This document shows positions 43,376 through 50,952 of a stretch of DNA of 50,952 nt, piece by piece (position 1 is the stretch's first letter; each line of letters starts with the position of its first letter). The notes below the pieces were generated by a model. The model had not been told where the DNA came from, ran no database searches, and saw nothing but the letters and a program-made list of their open reading frames with translations. The DNA comes from CAYZWU01 sp964482235 (GTDB lineage: Bacteria; Planctomycetota; B15-G4; CAYZWU01): NCBI GenBank assembly GCA_964482235.1, contig CAYZWU010000038.1, positions 1-50,952 on the forward strand, in the 5' to 3' direction. A program made the translations under genes and the position numbers.

Positions 43376-44437
43376 TTGAACGCAACTGCTGTCGACAATG
43401 AAAAGACGGACACCGCACCGGCTGAGTCCACTTCCCTCAAGAAGGCCCAGGAACAGATCCCGATCTATCTCCTGGCGCTGAGCAAGGCGCGGATGACCAG
43501 TCTGAGCCGCGAGGATCTCATCACCCTCTCGCGGGAAATCCTGAAGGAGACGGAAGCGAAGTACGACTCCTTCACTAATAAGATCTCCCTGGATGACTGG
43601 GTCTATCTCAGCTGCCTGCGCTCGCACACCCGCTTCCTGGACAGGAAGATCCGCAACGAATGCCTCCACTTCATGATCAAGAAGCCGGAGCTCTGCTCCT
43701 CATCGAGCACGAAGAGCAAGTTCCTTCTCGACCGGCTTCACAGCATCGAGGAGAGCATGAGGCTGTTCTGCTCCTCCGAGGAACTCCCTGACGAGGACCG
43801 GCTGCTTTTTCAGAAAAGATACCAGCTTGGACTGGCTTCTGAAAAGCTGGCCGAGGAGACCAACACGTCGCCTCAGGACATGGACAAGCGGCTCGACACC
43901 ATCTCGCAGAAGCTCTCCCTCTACTGGCCTGACATGGTCTCTCCCTGGGATCGTGGAAGCGACGGGAAGAACGACGGATCGCAGAACGGCGACAATGGCC
44001 AGCAGGCCTCGGAGACGGCTCCTCTCGTGAGGATCGGCGAGGTTCTCGAGAACGAGGGAAAGCTCAGGAACGAGGTCAGCAAGGCGCTCCACAAGAATCA
44101 CATGGAGCGCTCGAAGATCAACGCGGCTCTTCAGGAGATGTTCGGTGAGCCTGCAGAGGGAACAACCAAGTCGTCGGGGCGCGGGCAGCGCTCACTGGTT
44201 GCAGCCGCGCTCATGGCCGTGGCGATCTTCATCTCGACGATCTTCCAGGCATCTTCGGACAACAACGCCGCTGCCGGCTCGAATTCAAATTTAGAAGTCC
44301 GTCAGGCTTCAACCGAATACTCAACGGACATGCAGGAAAAAAACGACACCACTGTCGACCATACCGACGTCGCCGGCACCGTTCCGCCGCCCATCACGAG
44401 GGAGAAGGAAGCCAACCCGAAGAACCCTCTCCGCTGA
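43376..44437 (+). CDS. Sigma-70-like regulatory protein with C-terminal membrane helix
   Basis: 353 residues starting at TTG 43376 behind CAGGGGAAG. Residues about 75-110 (WVYLSCLRSHTRFLDRKIRNECLHF) could be a region-2-like segment, and about 130-185 (ELPDEDRLLFQKRYQLGLASEKLAEETNTSPQDMDKRLDTISQKL) look like the helix-turn-helix of sigma region 4. An Asn/Gly/Asp linker follows, then QRSLVAAALMAVAIFISTIFQ (about 271-291), a single transmembrane helix, and a polar tail of about 60 residues. A DNA-binding N-terminus anchored by a membrane helix would be unusual. The assignment is tentative; it may be a diverged sigma or an anti-sigma-like regulator. Confidence 0.5.
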   Translation: MNATAVDNEKTDTAPAESTSLKKAQEQIPIYLLALSKARMTSLSREDLITLSREILKETEAKYDSFTNKISLDDWVYLSCLRSHTRFLDRKIRNECLHFMIKKPELCSSSSTKSKFLLDRLHSIEESMRLFCSSEELPDEDRLLFQKRYQLGLASEKLAEETNTSPQDMDKRLDTISQKLSLYWPDMVSPWDRGSDGKNDGSQNGDNGQQASETAPLVRIGEVLENEGKLRNEVSKALHKNHMERSKINAALQEMFGEPAEGTTKSSGRGQRSLVAAALMAVAIFISTIFQASSDNNAAAGSNSNLEVRQASTEYSTDMQEKNDTTVDHTDVAGTVPPPITREKEANPKNPLR

Positions 44438-44538
44438 TACCACTCATATTTTTGACGAATGCCTGTCCGGATCAGGGATGAAAATCCGCTCACACCTGCA
44501 GCGGACTTGAAAGGCATCCCGATGAAATGGAGGTGTTC

Positions 44539-44904
44539 ATGGCACGAAAAATCAGCATCAAGACGCTTTGCCCGATGATCTGTATTCTTCTCGCTCTCGT
44601 TCTGCTCCCGAGTTGTTCCAAGGACTGCGAGCGGTGCAACGGTGTCGGATACTCCTCCGACGGCAGCGTCGCGTGCACCAACTGCAACGGAAATGGACTT
44701 GCCGCGACCGGAGCCTCGAGTTCACGGAAGTGCTCGAGGTGCAGCGGCACGGGGATGATCTACGACTCCAGAAAAAGGCGGAGTGTCACGTGCACGAGTT
44801 GCGGCGGCAGCAGAAAAGTGAATAGCCAGGAGGTCGAACAATGCCCCCGGTGCGAGGGAAGAAGATATCAGTGCCCGTCCTGCGGAGGCTCCGGAAAATC
44901 CTGA
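44539..44904 (+). CDS. Lipoprotein with DnaJ-type zinc-finger repeats
   Basis: 121 residues from ATG 44539 (GGAGGTG upstream). Lipoprotein signal ICILLALVLLPSC. The mature part is made of CxxC-G repeats: CERCNGVG, CTNCNGNG, CSRCSGTG, CTSCGGSR, CPRCEGRR, CPSCGGSG, as in the cysteine-rich domain of DnaJ, but with no J domain. Six repeats could bind three zinc ions, or act in disulfide exchange outside the cytoplasm. It sits 100 bp after the sigma-like gene. Confidence 0.75.
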   Translation: MARKISIKTLCPMICILLALVLLPSCSKDCERCNGVGYSSDGSVACTNCNGNGLAATGASSSRKCSRCSGTGMIYDSRKRRSVTCTSCGGSRKVNSQEVEQCPRCEGRRYQCPSCGGSGKS

Positions 44905-45116
44905 TCCCCTCGAGTGCATCGACTCGACGGCACAAGAAGCTGCCCCGCAAGCGCTTCCAACGGTCCCCGAAGATCCGGTTACCACGCCTGCACTTGCTAA
45001 TATAATAAATATCTACTAATATATTGAATATGGGGATCGGCTCTCCTGGAGGGCCGATCGCCTCGACGTTCTTTCTGACAGCAACTCCTCCCCCTTACAG
45101 AGAAGGAGGGCATGCC

Positions 45117-46541
45117 ATGAACAAGCTGAAAGTGATCACCGTTATTCTCGCGGTTCTTTTCGGCCTGTCCTTTCAGCCGGCCCTGGCGCAGAGCACCGAC
45201 GACACGAAAAAGGGCTCCACCGCAAAGAGCGGCAAGACGGGAAGCCGGACTTCCACGAAGACTTCCAAGCCGGCCACGCCGAAAAAGACGGTGAAGCCGA
45301 CCAGGAAGGCGGCTCCGCCCAGGACAACGAAGACCAGCCGGCCGACCACGACGAAGCCGAAGACCACGCGCACCGTCACTCCCCCGAAAACTTCGACGCC
45401 TCCCAAGTCGACCCGGACCGTCAGGCCGACCAGCACGCGAAAGACGACACCGGCCCCGAAGCCGCAAAGCACGACCCGTACCACCAAACCGACGAAGCCC
45501 TCGACTTCGATCCTCCCGAGACAGACAACACCCGGATCGGACAAGGTTCCCGACTCGATGCGCGTCGCCAGACCGCAGTTCAAGTACGAGCCGAAGGTCC
45601 GGAAGAAACCGACATCCGGAGGAACCGGCGTCAACGGCGGTCTGTCCGGCAAGATCACACCCGCCCCCGCCCCGGGCAAGAAAGGCGACAGCGGCAACGG
45701 AGGGAACGGGGGCAACGGAGGGAATGGAGGCAACGGCAATAACAACAACAACGGCGACGATGACGACGACGATCGAATCATCATCTACTGCCACTGCTGC
45801 GGATGCCCCTGGTGGGACTGCCCCTGGTGCCGCCACTGGTCGCCTGTCTACTGGCACTACTGCGGGTACGACTACTACTACTGGCAGCAGTACTGGGACC
45901 ACTCGTGGAACAGGAGGTTCGCCCACTTCCACAGCTACTACGACTACGACAGCTCCTTCCCCAGCATCTATACCTCGCAGGCCATGATGATCGATCCCGA
46001 GTCAGAGTCGATCCGCTACCTCGACGAGGGCGCGGCCCTCTTCCGCGAGGGGCGCTACCTCGAAGCGTGCGAGAAGTTCCGTCTGGCCACGCTGGTCGAC
46101 CTCGATTTCGCCGTGCCCAAGTTCGCCTTTGCCCACGGGCTCTTCGCCCTGGGCCTCTACAACACGGCGGCCTACGAGATCCTCCGGGGACTGGCAATCA
46201 TGCCGGAGTGGATCGAGGTCGGCGGCGACCTGAAGCTGATGTACGGCGATCCTACCGATTTCGAGGAGCAGAAGAACGGGCTCTTCGCCCATCTGAAGCT
46301 CCACCCGGACAGGGAGAGCTCCCTTCTCGTCCTCGGATTCGTCACCTACTTCTCGGGCGACCTCTACCTGGCGGAGAAGGTGTTCAACAAGCTGGCAGCC
46401 AGCGCCGATGCCGAGAAAGCGGCCGCGGCGGCCCTCTTTCTCGATGCTATCGCCCGGATCAAGACCACCCTCGCCCAGTCGGGCTCCAAGGACCTTCCGC
46501 CCGATGACGGCTTGACAATAGACCAGATCCTGGAACAGTAG
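45117..46541 (+). CDS. Secreted low-complexity protein with TPR-like C-terminus
   Basis: 474 residues from ATG 45117 behind AGAAGGAGG. Signal peptide ends ALA|Q (residue 24). Residues about 26-160 are very rich in Thr, Lys, Pro and Arg; about 192-220 is a Gly-Asn repeat (GGNGGNGG) running into polyasparagine and six Asp; about 224-262 is crowded with Cys, Trp, Tyr and His (YCHCCGCPWWDCPWCRHW); residues about 292-445 are helical repeats like TPR (DEGAALFREGRYLEACEKFRLATLVDLDF, KFAFAHGLFALGLYNTAAYEILR). I do not recognise a full-length family. A cell-surface, metal- or polymer-binding role is a guess. Confidence 0.75.
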   Translation: MNKLKVITVILAVLFGLSFQPALAQSTDDTKKGSTAKSGKTGSRTSTKTSKPATPKKTVKPTRKAAPPRTTKTSRPTTTKPKTTRTVTPPKTSTPPKSTRTVRPTSTRKTTPAPKPQSTTRTTKPTKPSTSILPRQTTPGSDKVPDSMRVARPQFKYEPKVRKKPTSGGTGVNGGLSGKITPAPAPGKKGDSGNGGNGGNGGNGGNGNNNNNGDDDDDDRIIIYCHCCGCPWWDCPWCRHWSPVYWHYCGYDYYYWQQYWDHSWNRRFAHFHSYYDYDSSFPSIYTSQAMMIDPESESIRYLDEGAALFREGRYLEACEKFRLATLVDLDFAVPKFAFAHGLFALGLYNTAAYEILRGLAIMPEWIEVGGDLKLMYGDPTDFEEQKNGLFAHLKLHPDRESSLLVLGFVTYFSGDLYLAEKVFNKLAASADAEKAAAAALFLDAIARIKTTLAQSGSKDLPPDDGLTIDQILEQ

Positions 46542-46596
46542 GTGTAGATTATCTGTTCATGACTAGCGGCCTGGTTTGCAGGATTTCTGCGTTTTG

Positions 46597-49500
46597 ATGT
46601 CAACTTCCATCTGCACCCGATCTACCCCGGTCCGCTGGGCCATACCTCTCTCTGCCGCACTCTTGATCCCGGCTGACACACTCCGGCGCGCCTGCGCTCG
46701 ACGTCTTTTTACAGCATTGGGGTTGATCTTCCTCCTCGCCTCTCAGGGGGCGGCGCAGCCGATCGATCAGGACGAGATAACCCTGCTGCGCAAGCAGTTC
46801 AAGGCCGAACAGGCTCTGTCAAAGCTGGAGAAGGCGCAGGAGGGAGAGGTCGATCCCCTGCTCCTCACGACCGTCGCTCTCGAGGCGGCGCTGCTGGAGA
46901 AGCTCGGCCCGCCGGTGAAGTGGCGGTTCCTGAAGCGGAAAGCCATCGTGGCGCGGCTTGCGGCCCTCGGGTTGAGCGCCGGGGAGGAGCTGGTCCTGGC
47001 CGAGCTCTGCTACACTGTCTCTCTTCCCGACGAGGCGGAGCGTGCCCTCGGCCGTACGCGGGACAAGGACTCCGAGCTGAAGAACCGGACCGACGAGATC
47101 GTGGCCGCGCACCGCGGCGAACCCGTGCCGAAGGGCGGCTACTTCCGCTACCGCGGGCTCCTCGTTTCCATGGAGGAGCGCGAGCGGCACCGGGCGCTCG
47201 ATCTCGCCCTGGAGCGGCTCCATGCCCTGGAGATCAGCGGCCTGTCGTGGCCGTTCTTCCCTTCATCCCTGGAAAGCAACCATGCCAAGTTCGTCTCCTG
47301 CCACGGCGAGGAGGGGCCCGATTTCCTCCGGCGCGCCGCGAGCCTGATCAGAAAGGAGCTGCGCGGGACGTACAGGGATGTTCGCGGCTGGATCCCCTCG
47401 TACCAGAGCGAGGCGTTCCGTCAGAGAATCGAGGGCTACCTGGCCGCCCTCGCCCCGCTGCGCAAGGACGCGCTGGCCTTGATCGCGCGCTACGACAAGC
47501 CGGAGCAGCCGCAGGTCGACGAGTACCGGAAGAAGCTCGAGGCGATCTACGGCGAGTACGAGCGGTTCGTCGATTCCAATTTGAAGAAGGTCCGCCATTT
47601 CCCGCCCGTGAAGGGCTACGCGATCTGGGAGCGGGTCAAGGCGGGCGAGGAGGCGCTGGCAGAGGTCGACCGGTACCTGAAGACCTGCGGCCTGCCCGGC
47701 CTGGATCCTTCAAGGATCGAACCGAGCCAGACTGCCCACGTGACGGAGACCCATCTCCTTCCCGGCCGCGAGCAGTCGAACATCGAGGACGTCCTCTGGC
47801 TCCTCCTGAACCACGTGGCCGGCCGCACGCGCGACGTGATGCTGCGCACCGACGAGCTGCTGATCCAGGAGAACAGGCTCACCCCGTGGGAGAGATGGCT
47901 CACCCGCCAGCTGAAGATCGAGGCGATGGAGCGCTACAACAGCCAGATGGCAACGAGCCTCGACAGGGTGGAGCGCGAATACATCGCCATCCTGAACGAC
48001 TACCGGAAGATGCTGGGGCTCCACCCCTTCGAGGTGGAGGAGCGGTGCGTGGTCTCGGCACGCAAGCACAGCCAGGAGATGGTCGATCTCGGCTACTTCG
48101 GCCACATCTCTCCCGTTCCCCGCAACCGCACGCCCACGGACCGGGTGAAGCTCGAGGGATTCGCCGGCGGGGTCGGCGAGAACTGCCTGGCATCGAGCGG
48201 CTTCGTTCGCGCCAGGGGCGCCTTCGAGGGATGGTACCATTCGCCCGGGCACCATCGCCTGCTGGTCTCCGGCTCGCCGCAGGCCGGCGTGGGAGCGGCC
48301 GGCGGGCACCGCATGTGGACCATGGTGGCCGGCGGCCATGACCTCACCTGGCTGTCGCTCCACAACGACATCCCGCCCGAGCGGAGAGACGCGCTCGAGG
48401 CGATGGTGTCCCTGTTCTGCAGCGAGGTGAAGAAGGAAAAGCCCTCGAGGGAGCCGCTGATGCAACTCGAGGCCAACATCCCGTCCGTTCTGCCCTTCGT
48501 GGCTTCCGCCGCATTCGCAGCCGTTCATTCCAGGTCGGGCGCTCACCAGGCCACGGCGCCGGACCTCCTGCGGTTCCTGATCGAGGCCCGCGTCTCCGAG
48601 GTCTGGCATCCTCTCCAGGTGGCGGCCGTGGCAGCGGCCATCGACCTGATGGACATCGGCCAGTCGACGGAGGCTCGCCAGACAGCCTTCGATATCGTCA
48701 GGCCCCTCGTTCCCGGCGGCTTCGACTACGATCCCGAAGCGGCCCGCCCCAGGCGCCTTGCCGCGGTGACAGAGATCCGCAAGACGTGGGAGGACGAGGC
48801 GCAGTGGCGCTACAGACGGCGGAACGTGGCCGATATCAAGGAACCGGAGAGGCCGCTCGACCGGATGGGCGACGGGCCGGCGCTCATCTCGCCGCTCAAG
48901 GTCATGAGCCGGAAGGAGCGCCGCGCCCTGGCCAAGCTCCACGGCGGAGGATCCCACACCGAGCGCGCCGTCGAGCTGGGCCTCGCGTGGCTCGCGTCGG
49001 TCCAGGACGAGGACGGTGCCTGGCGGGCCCGCTCCTTCGCGAACCGCCTGAAGCGCACGGGAAAGGAGGGGCTCAAGCCCGGAAGGGGCAACGGCGAGTG
49101 GGAGATCGCCATGACCGGCCTCGCGCTGCTGGCCTTCGTCAATGGCGGCAACACGACGCTCGAGGGCGAGTACATGGAAACGGTGAAGAAGGGGGCCGGC
49201 TTCCTTCTCTCGCAGATAGTGGACTACGGCAAGTTCGAGACCACGTCGAGCCACTACATGTACAGCCACGCCATGGCGACGCAGGCGCTCTGCGAGCTCT
49301 ACGCCTACACGGCCGATCCCTACACCGGCCTCGGCGCGCAGCTCTGCACGGACTACATCATCTACGCGCAGAACGGCCCCACGGGAGGGTGGCGCTACCG
49401 CGCCAAGGAAGCGGGCGACATGTCGGTCACCGGCTGGGTGATCCTGGCCCTCAACTCGGCGCGCAAGGCGGAGCTCGACGTGGCCGGCCTGCGCGACGCG

Positions 49501-50829
49501 CTTCGCTTCATCAACAGCGTGACCTATCCCTACTACTTCGAGATCGGCTACACGAGCAACTCGAACGGCGGGCACAACCGCCTCTGCGCCGTGGGCAGCA
49601 TGTCCCGCCTCTTCATCACCGGGAAGAAGCAGGAGGCGCGCCTCACCTTCAACGCCTACAGACTCCTGAAGGACCTGCCGAAGCCGGGACGGGAGGACTT
49701 CTACTACTGGTACTACGGCACGCTCTTCATGTTCCAGATGGAGGGCAAGTACTGGGACAGGTGGAACGAGGCGCTGATCCCGGCGCTGCTGGCGAACCAG
49801 GTCCGGGATCCGGCTTCTCCCCTGCACGGATCGTTCACCCCGCGGGGGGCGTACAGCAACTACGGCGGGCGTCTCTACCAGACGACCCTCGGGCTCCTGA
49901 TGCTGATGACCTACTACCGGTACGACCGCGAGATCAAGCCGAAGCTCGGCTCGTGGACCGGCAGCGTGGACGAGGCGATCGATCCCTACCTGAAGGCCCT
50001 GCGCGAGTCGAGCGATCCGGTGGTGATCGAGGTGACGGAACGGAAGATGGTGGACAAGTTCGGCACCTCCCTTGTCCCGGCCCTGATCCGGGAGCTCAAG
50101 AAGAAGGGACAGAAGAAGAAGCACAGAAACAGGTTCGTCTCCCTGCTGAAGCGGTGCGCCGATCCCCGCTTCGAGACCCTGATCATCGATCTGCTCAAGA
50201 CGGAAGGCGATGCCGGGGTGCGGCACGAGCTGGTTAAAACCCTCGACGGCCTCTGCTCGTCGAAGAGCGTCCCTTCCCTGGTCGCCTTCCTGAACAACGG
50301 CGACCGCACGATTCGCGGCTATGCGGCCAGCGCCCTGGGACGGATCGGCGACAAGGCCGCTGTCAAGCCGCTGACAGACCGGCTGAAGAAGGAGAAGGAC
50401 GGCTGGTGCCAGGGGCAGATCGCCACGGCCCTTCAGCGCCTGGCGCACCACGAGTCTCTCAGGACCATCCTCGACGACGCCCTCGGCGACAGCGACCAGG
50501 GGCGCCTGCTCATCCGCGACAAGCTTGAGATCATGGAGCGCACCGGCCTGGCCAAGCTCCTTCTTCTCATGAAGAAGGCCGAGGCCGGCCTCTACGAACG
50601 CGTGACTGCCACGCTTAAGGAGCACGGCGAGTGGGCCGGCGTTCCCATGGCCCTGGTTGCGCTCGAAAGCGGCGACCTCCACACCCGCACCGAGGCGGTG
50701 AAGGTCCTTCGCGCCATGACCCGGCGCAGCTTCGGCTTCGATCCTGCGGCGAAGAAGGAGTACCGCCTCGATCCGCTCGAGAAGTGGCAGGAGTGGTGGA
50801 AGAAGCAGGTCGCGGAGTTCGGGGGGTGA
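46597..50829 (+). CDS. Giant exported protein with CAP, alpha-toroid and HEAT-repeat domains
   Basis: 1,410 residues or slightly fewer; the start is uncertain (ATG 46597 given, TTG 46576 possible), with the signal LFTALGLIFLLASQGAAQ ending near residue 55. Residues about 60-440 are helical and unassigned. Residues about 452-585 form a CAP/SCP domain (ILNDYRKMLGLHPFEVEERCVVSARKHSQEM, YFGHISPVP, GVGENC, GWYHSPGHHRLLVSG). Residues about 790-1120 are an alpha/alpha toroid like squalene/terpene cyclases or alpha-2-macroglobulin-type domains (VELGLAWLASVQDEDGAWRARS, TAGWVI-type repeats). Residues about 1130-1390 are HEAT repeats (SVPSLVAFLNNGDRTIRGYAASALGRIGDKAAVKPLTDRL). Probably a periplasmic or surface scaffold. 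Catalytic function not assigned. Confidence 0.8.
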   Translation: MSTSICTRSTPVRWAIPLSAALLIPADTLRRACARRLFTALGLIFLLASQGAAQPIDQDEITLLRKQFKAEQALSKLEKAQEGEVDPLLLTTVALEAALLEKLGPPVKWRFLKRKAIVARLAALGLSAGEELVLAELCYTVSLPDEAERALGRTRDKDSELKNRTDEIVAAHRGEPVPKGGYFRYRGLLVSMEERERHRALDLALERLHALEISGLSWPFFPSSLESNHAKFVSCHGEEGPDFLRRAASLIRKELRGTYRDVRGWIPSYQSEAFRQRIEGYLAALAPLRKDALALIARYDKPEQPQVDEYRKKLEAIYGEYERFVDSNLKKVRHFPPVKGYAIWERVKAGEEALAEVDRYLKTCGLPGLDPSRIEPSQTAHVTETHLLPGREQSNIEDVLWLLLNHVAGRTRDVMLRTDELLIQENRLTPWERWLTRQLKIEAMERYNSQMATSLDRVEREYIAILNDYRKMLGLHPFEVEERCVVSARKHSQEMVDLGYFGHISPVPRNRTPTDRVKLEGFAGGVGENCLASSGFVRARGAFEGWYHSPGHHRLLVSGSPQAGVGAAGGHRMWTMVAGGHDLTWLSLHNDIPPERRDALEAMVSLFCSEVKKEKPSREPLMQLEANIPSVLPFVASAAFAAVHSRSGAHQATAPDLLRFLIEARVSEVWHPLQVAAVAAAIDLMDIGQSTEARQTAFDIVRPLVPGGFDYDPEAARPRRLAAVTEIRKTWEDEAQWRYRRRNVADIKEPERPLDRMGDGPALISPLKVMSRKERRALAKLHGGGSHTERAVELGLAWLASVQDEDGAWRARSFANRLKRTGKEGLKPGRGNGEWEIAMTGLALLAFVNGGNTTLEGEYMETVKKGAGFLLSQIVDYGKFETTSSHYMYSHAMATQALCELYAYTADPYTGLGAQLCTDYIIYAQNGPTGGWRYRAKEAGDMSVTGWVILALNSARKAELDVAGLRDALRFINSVTYPYYFEIGYTSNSNGGHNRLCAVGSMSRLFITGKKQEARLTFNAYRLLKDLPKPGREDFYYWYYGTLFMFQMEGKYWDRWNEALIPALLANQVRDPASPLHGSFTPRGAYSNYGGRLYQTTLGLLMLMTYYRYDREIKPKLGSWTGSVDEAIDPYLKALRESSDPVVIEVTERKMVDKFGTSLVPALIRELKKKGQKKKHRNRFVSLLKRCADPRFETLIIDLLKTEGDAGVRHELVKTLDGLCSSKSVPSLVAFLNNGDRTIRGYAASALGRIGDKAAVKPLTDRLKKEKDGWCQGQIATALQRLAHHESLRTILDDALGDSDQGRLLIRDKLEIMERTGLAKLLLLMKKAEAGLYERVTATLKEHGEWAGVPMALVALESGDLHTRTEAVKVLRAMTRRSFGFDPAAKKEYRLDPLEKWQEWWKKQVAEFGG

Positions 50830-50952
50830 TCGGAAGAATAAAAGATTCTTGCATGTAGGCAGTCTGGGAAAAATACAAAATGAAACGGGTAATAAAGATG
50901 GGTCGTCAGCAGAATCTGTGGGTGAAATCACATAGTCGGGGCCGGAAGTAGG
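50830..50952. other. Window end, no supported gene
   Basis: A 123-bp AT-richer stretch. A 23-codon frame (50880-50951, plus strand, ending VKSHSRGRK) has no convincing ribosome site, so I do not call it a gene. The next real gene lies outside the window. Confidence 0.3.

Noticed and set aside
47710..50931. Minus-strand open frame of 1,073 codons opposite the CAP/HEAT gene
   Set aside because: Shadow of the real gene, no recognisable domains, same compositional bias as other antisense frames.
50880..50951. 23-codon frame at the window end (ends VKSHSRGRK)
   Set aside because: No ribosome site, no recognised family, and its length is within chance.

Overview
The window is about 51 kb of GC-rich bacterial DNA with genes on both strands. 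About 38 protein genes can be supported. I see no rRNA, tRNA, CRISPR array or insertion sequence. The content suggests a free-living Gram-negative bacterium of a Planctomycetota / Acidobacteriota / FCB-like type: secreted beta-helix, FG-GAP and SBBP proteins, many lipoproteins, a Ser/Thr kinase with a membrane domain, a CAP + toroid + HEAT giant, and a large share of unrecognised secreted proteins. The phylum cannot be fixed from the sequence alone.

Layout. 0-3 kb: secreted beta-helix and FG-GAP proteins (the latter apparently frameshifted in its signal peptide) and a DUF456 membrane protein. 2.6-5.8 kb: an archaeal-type ATPase behind a striking promoter-operator, then a GT-C-like membrane protein. 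5.9-10.8 kb (minus): archaemetzincin-like lipoprotein, a large toroid + beta-propeller glycosidase-like protein, and a left-handed beta-helix transferase. 10.8-15.3 kb (minus): FIST sensor plus hybrid histidine kinase, and a Ser/Thr kinase. 15.5-17.2 kb: cysteine desulfidase (cyuA-like) and folB. 17.3-23 kb: a complete pyruvate (2-oxo acid) dehydrogenase operon, E1alpha-E1beta-E2-E3, ending with a lipoate-protein ligase that could lipoylate E2. 23-30 kb: SBBP-repeat protein, a second ATPase, fumarase, and an AbiEi/AbiEii toxin-antitoxin pair. 30-36.8 kb: orphan pseudopilin, MsrB-MsrA lipoprotein, DUF2889 protein, a kinase-fold membrane protein and a ClpX-like unfoldase. 36.8-39.6 kb: two tandem paralogous secreted proteins. 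39.9-43 kb (minus): two TRL-like lipoproteins, a P-loop protein and an OPA-type transporter. 43.4-50.8 kb: sigma-like protein with a membrane anchor, DnaJ-zinc-finger-like lipoprotein, a low-complexity TPR protein, and the 1,411-residue CAP/toroid/HEAT protein.

Most important observation. The two tandem paralogs at 36839-38209 and 38263-39618 (minus strand) each carry an in-frame TGA at the same place, in the context FEFG-TGA-GSTCSYSWRV. Each frame then stays open for exactly 41 more codons, which finish the same beta-sandwich domain. A 51-nt block around the TGA is identical in the two genes except for one base, although the rest of the genes has diverged. It can fold into a 7-bp hairpin whose loop lies 20 nt after the TGA, as expected of a bacterial SECIS element. 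I read these as two members of a selenoprotein family with a U-x-x-x-C motif; a standard gene caller would cut both short.

Other notable structure: two copies (5770-5880, 22967-23076) of a dispersed long inverted repeat placed at the stop codons of genes, a different nested cruciform (31922-32030), and two ATPase genes each preceded by tandem TGC..TAA half-sites over the promoter.
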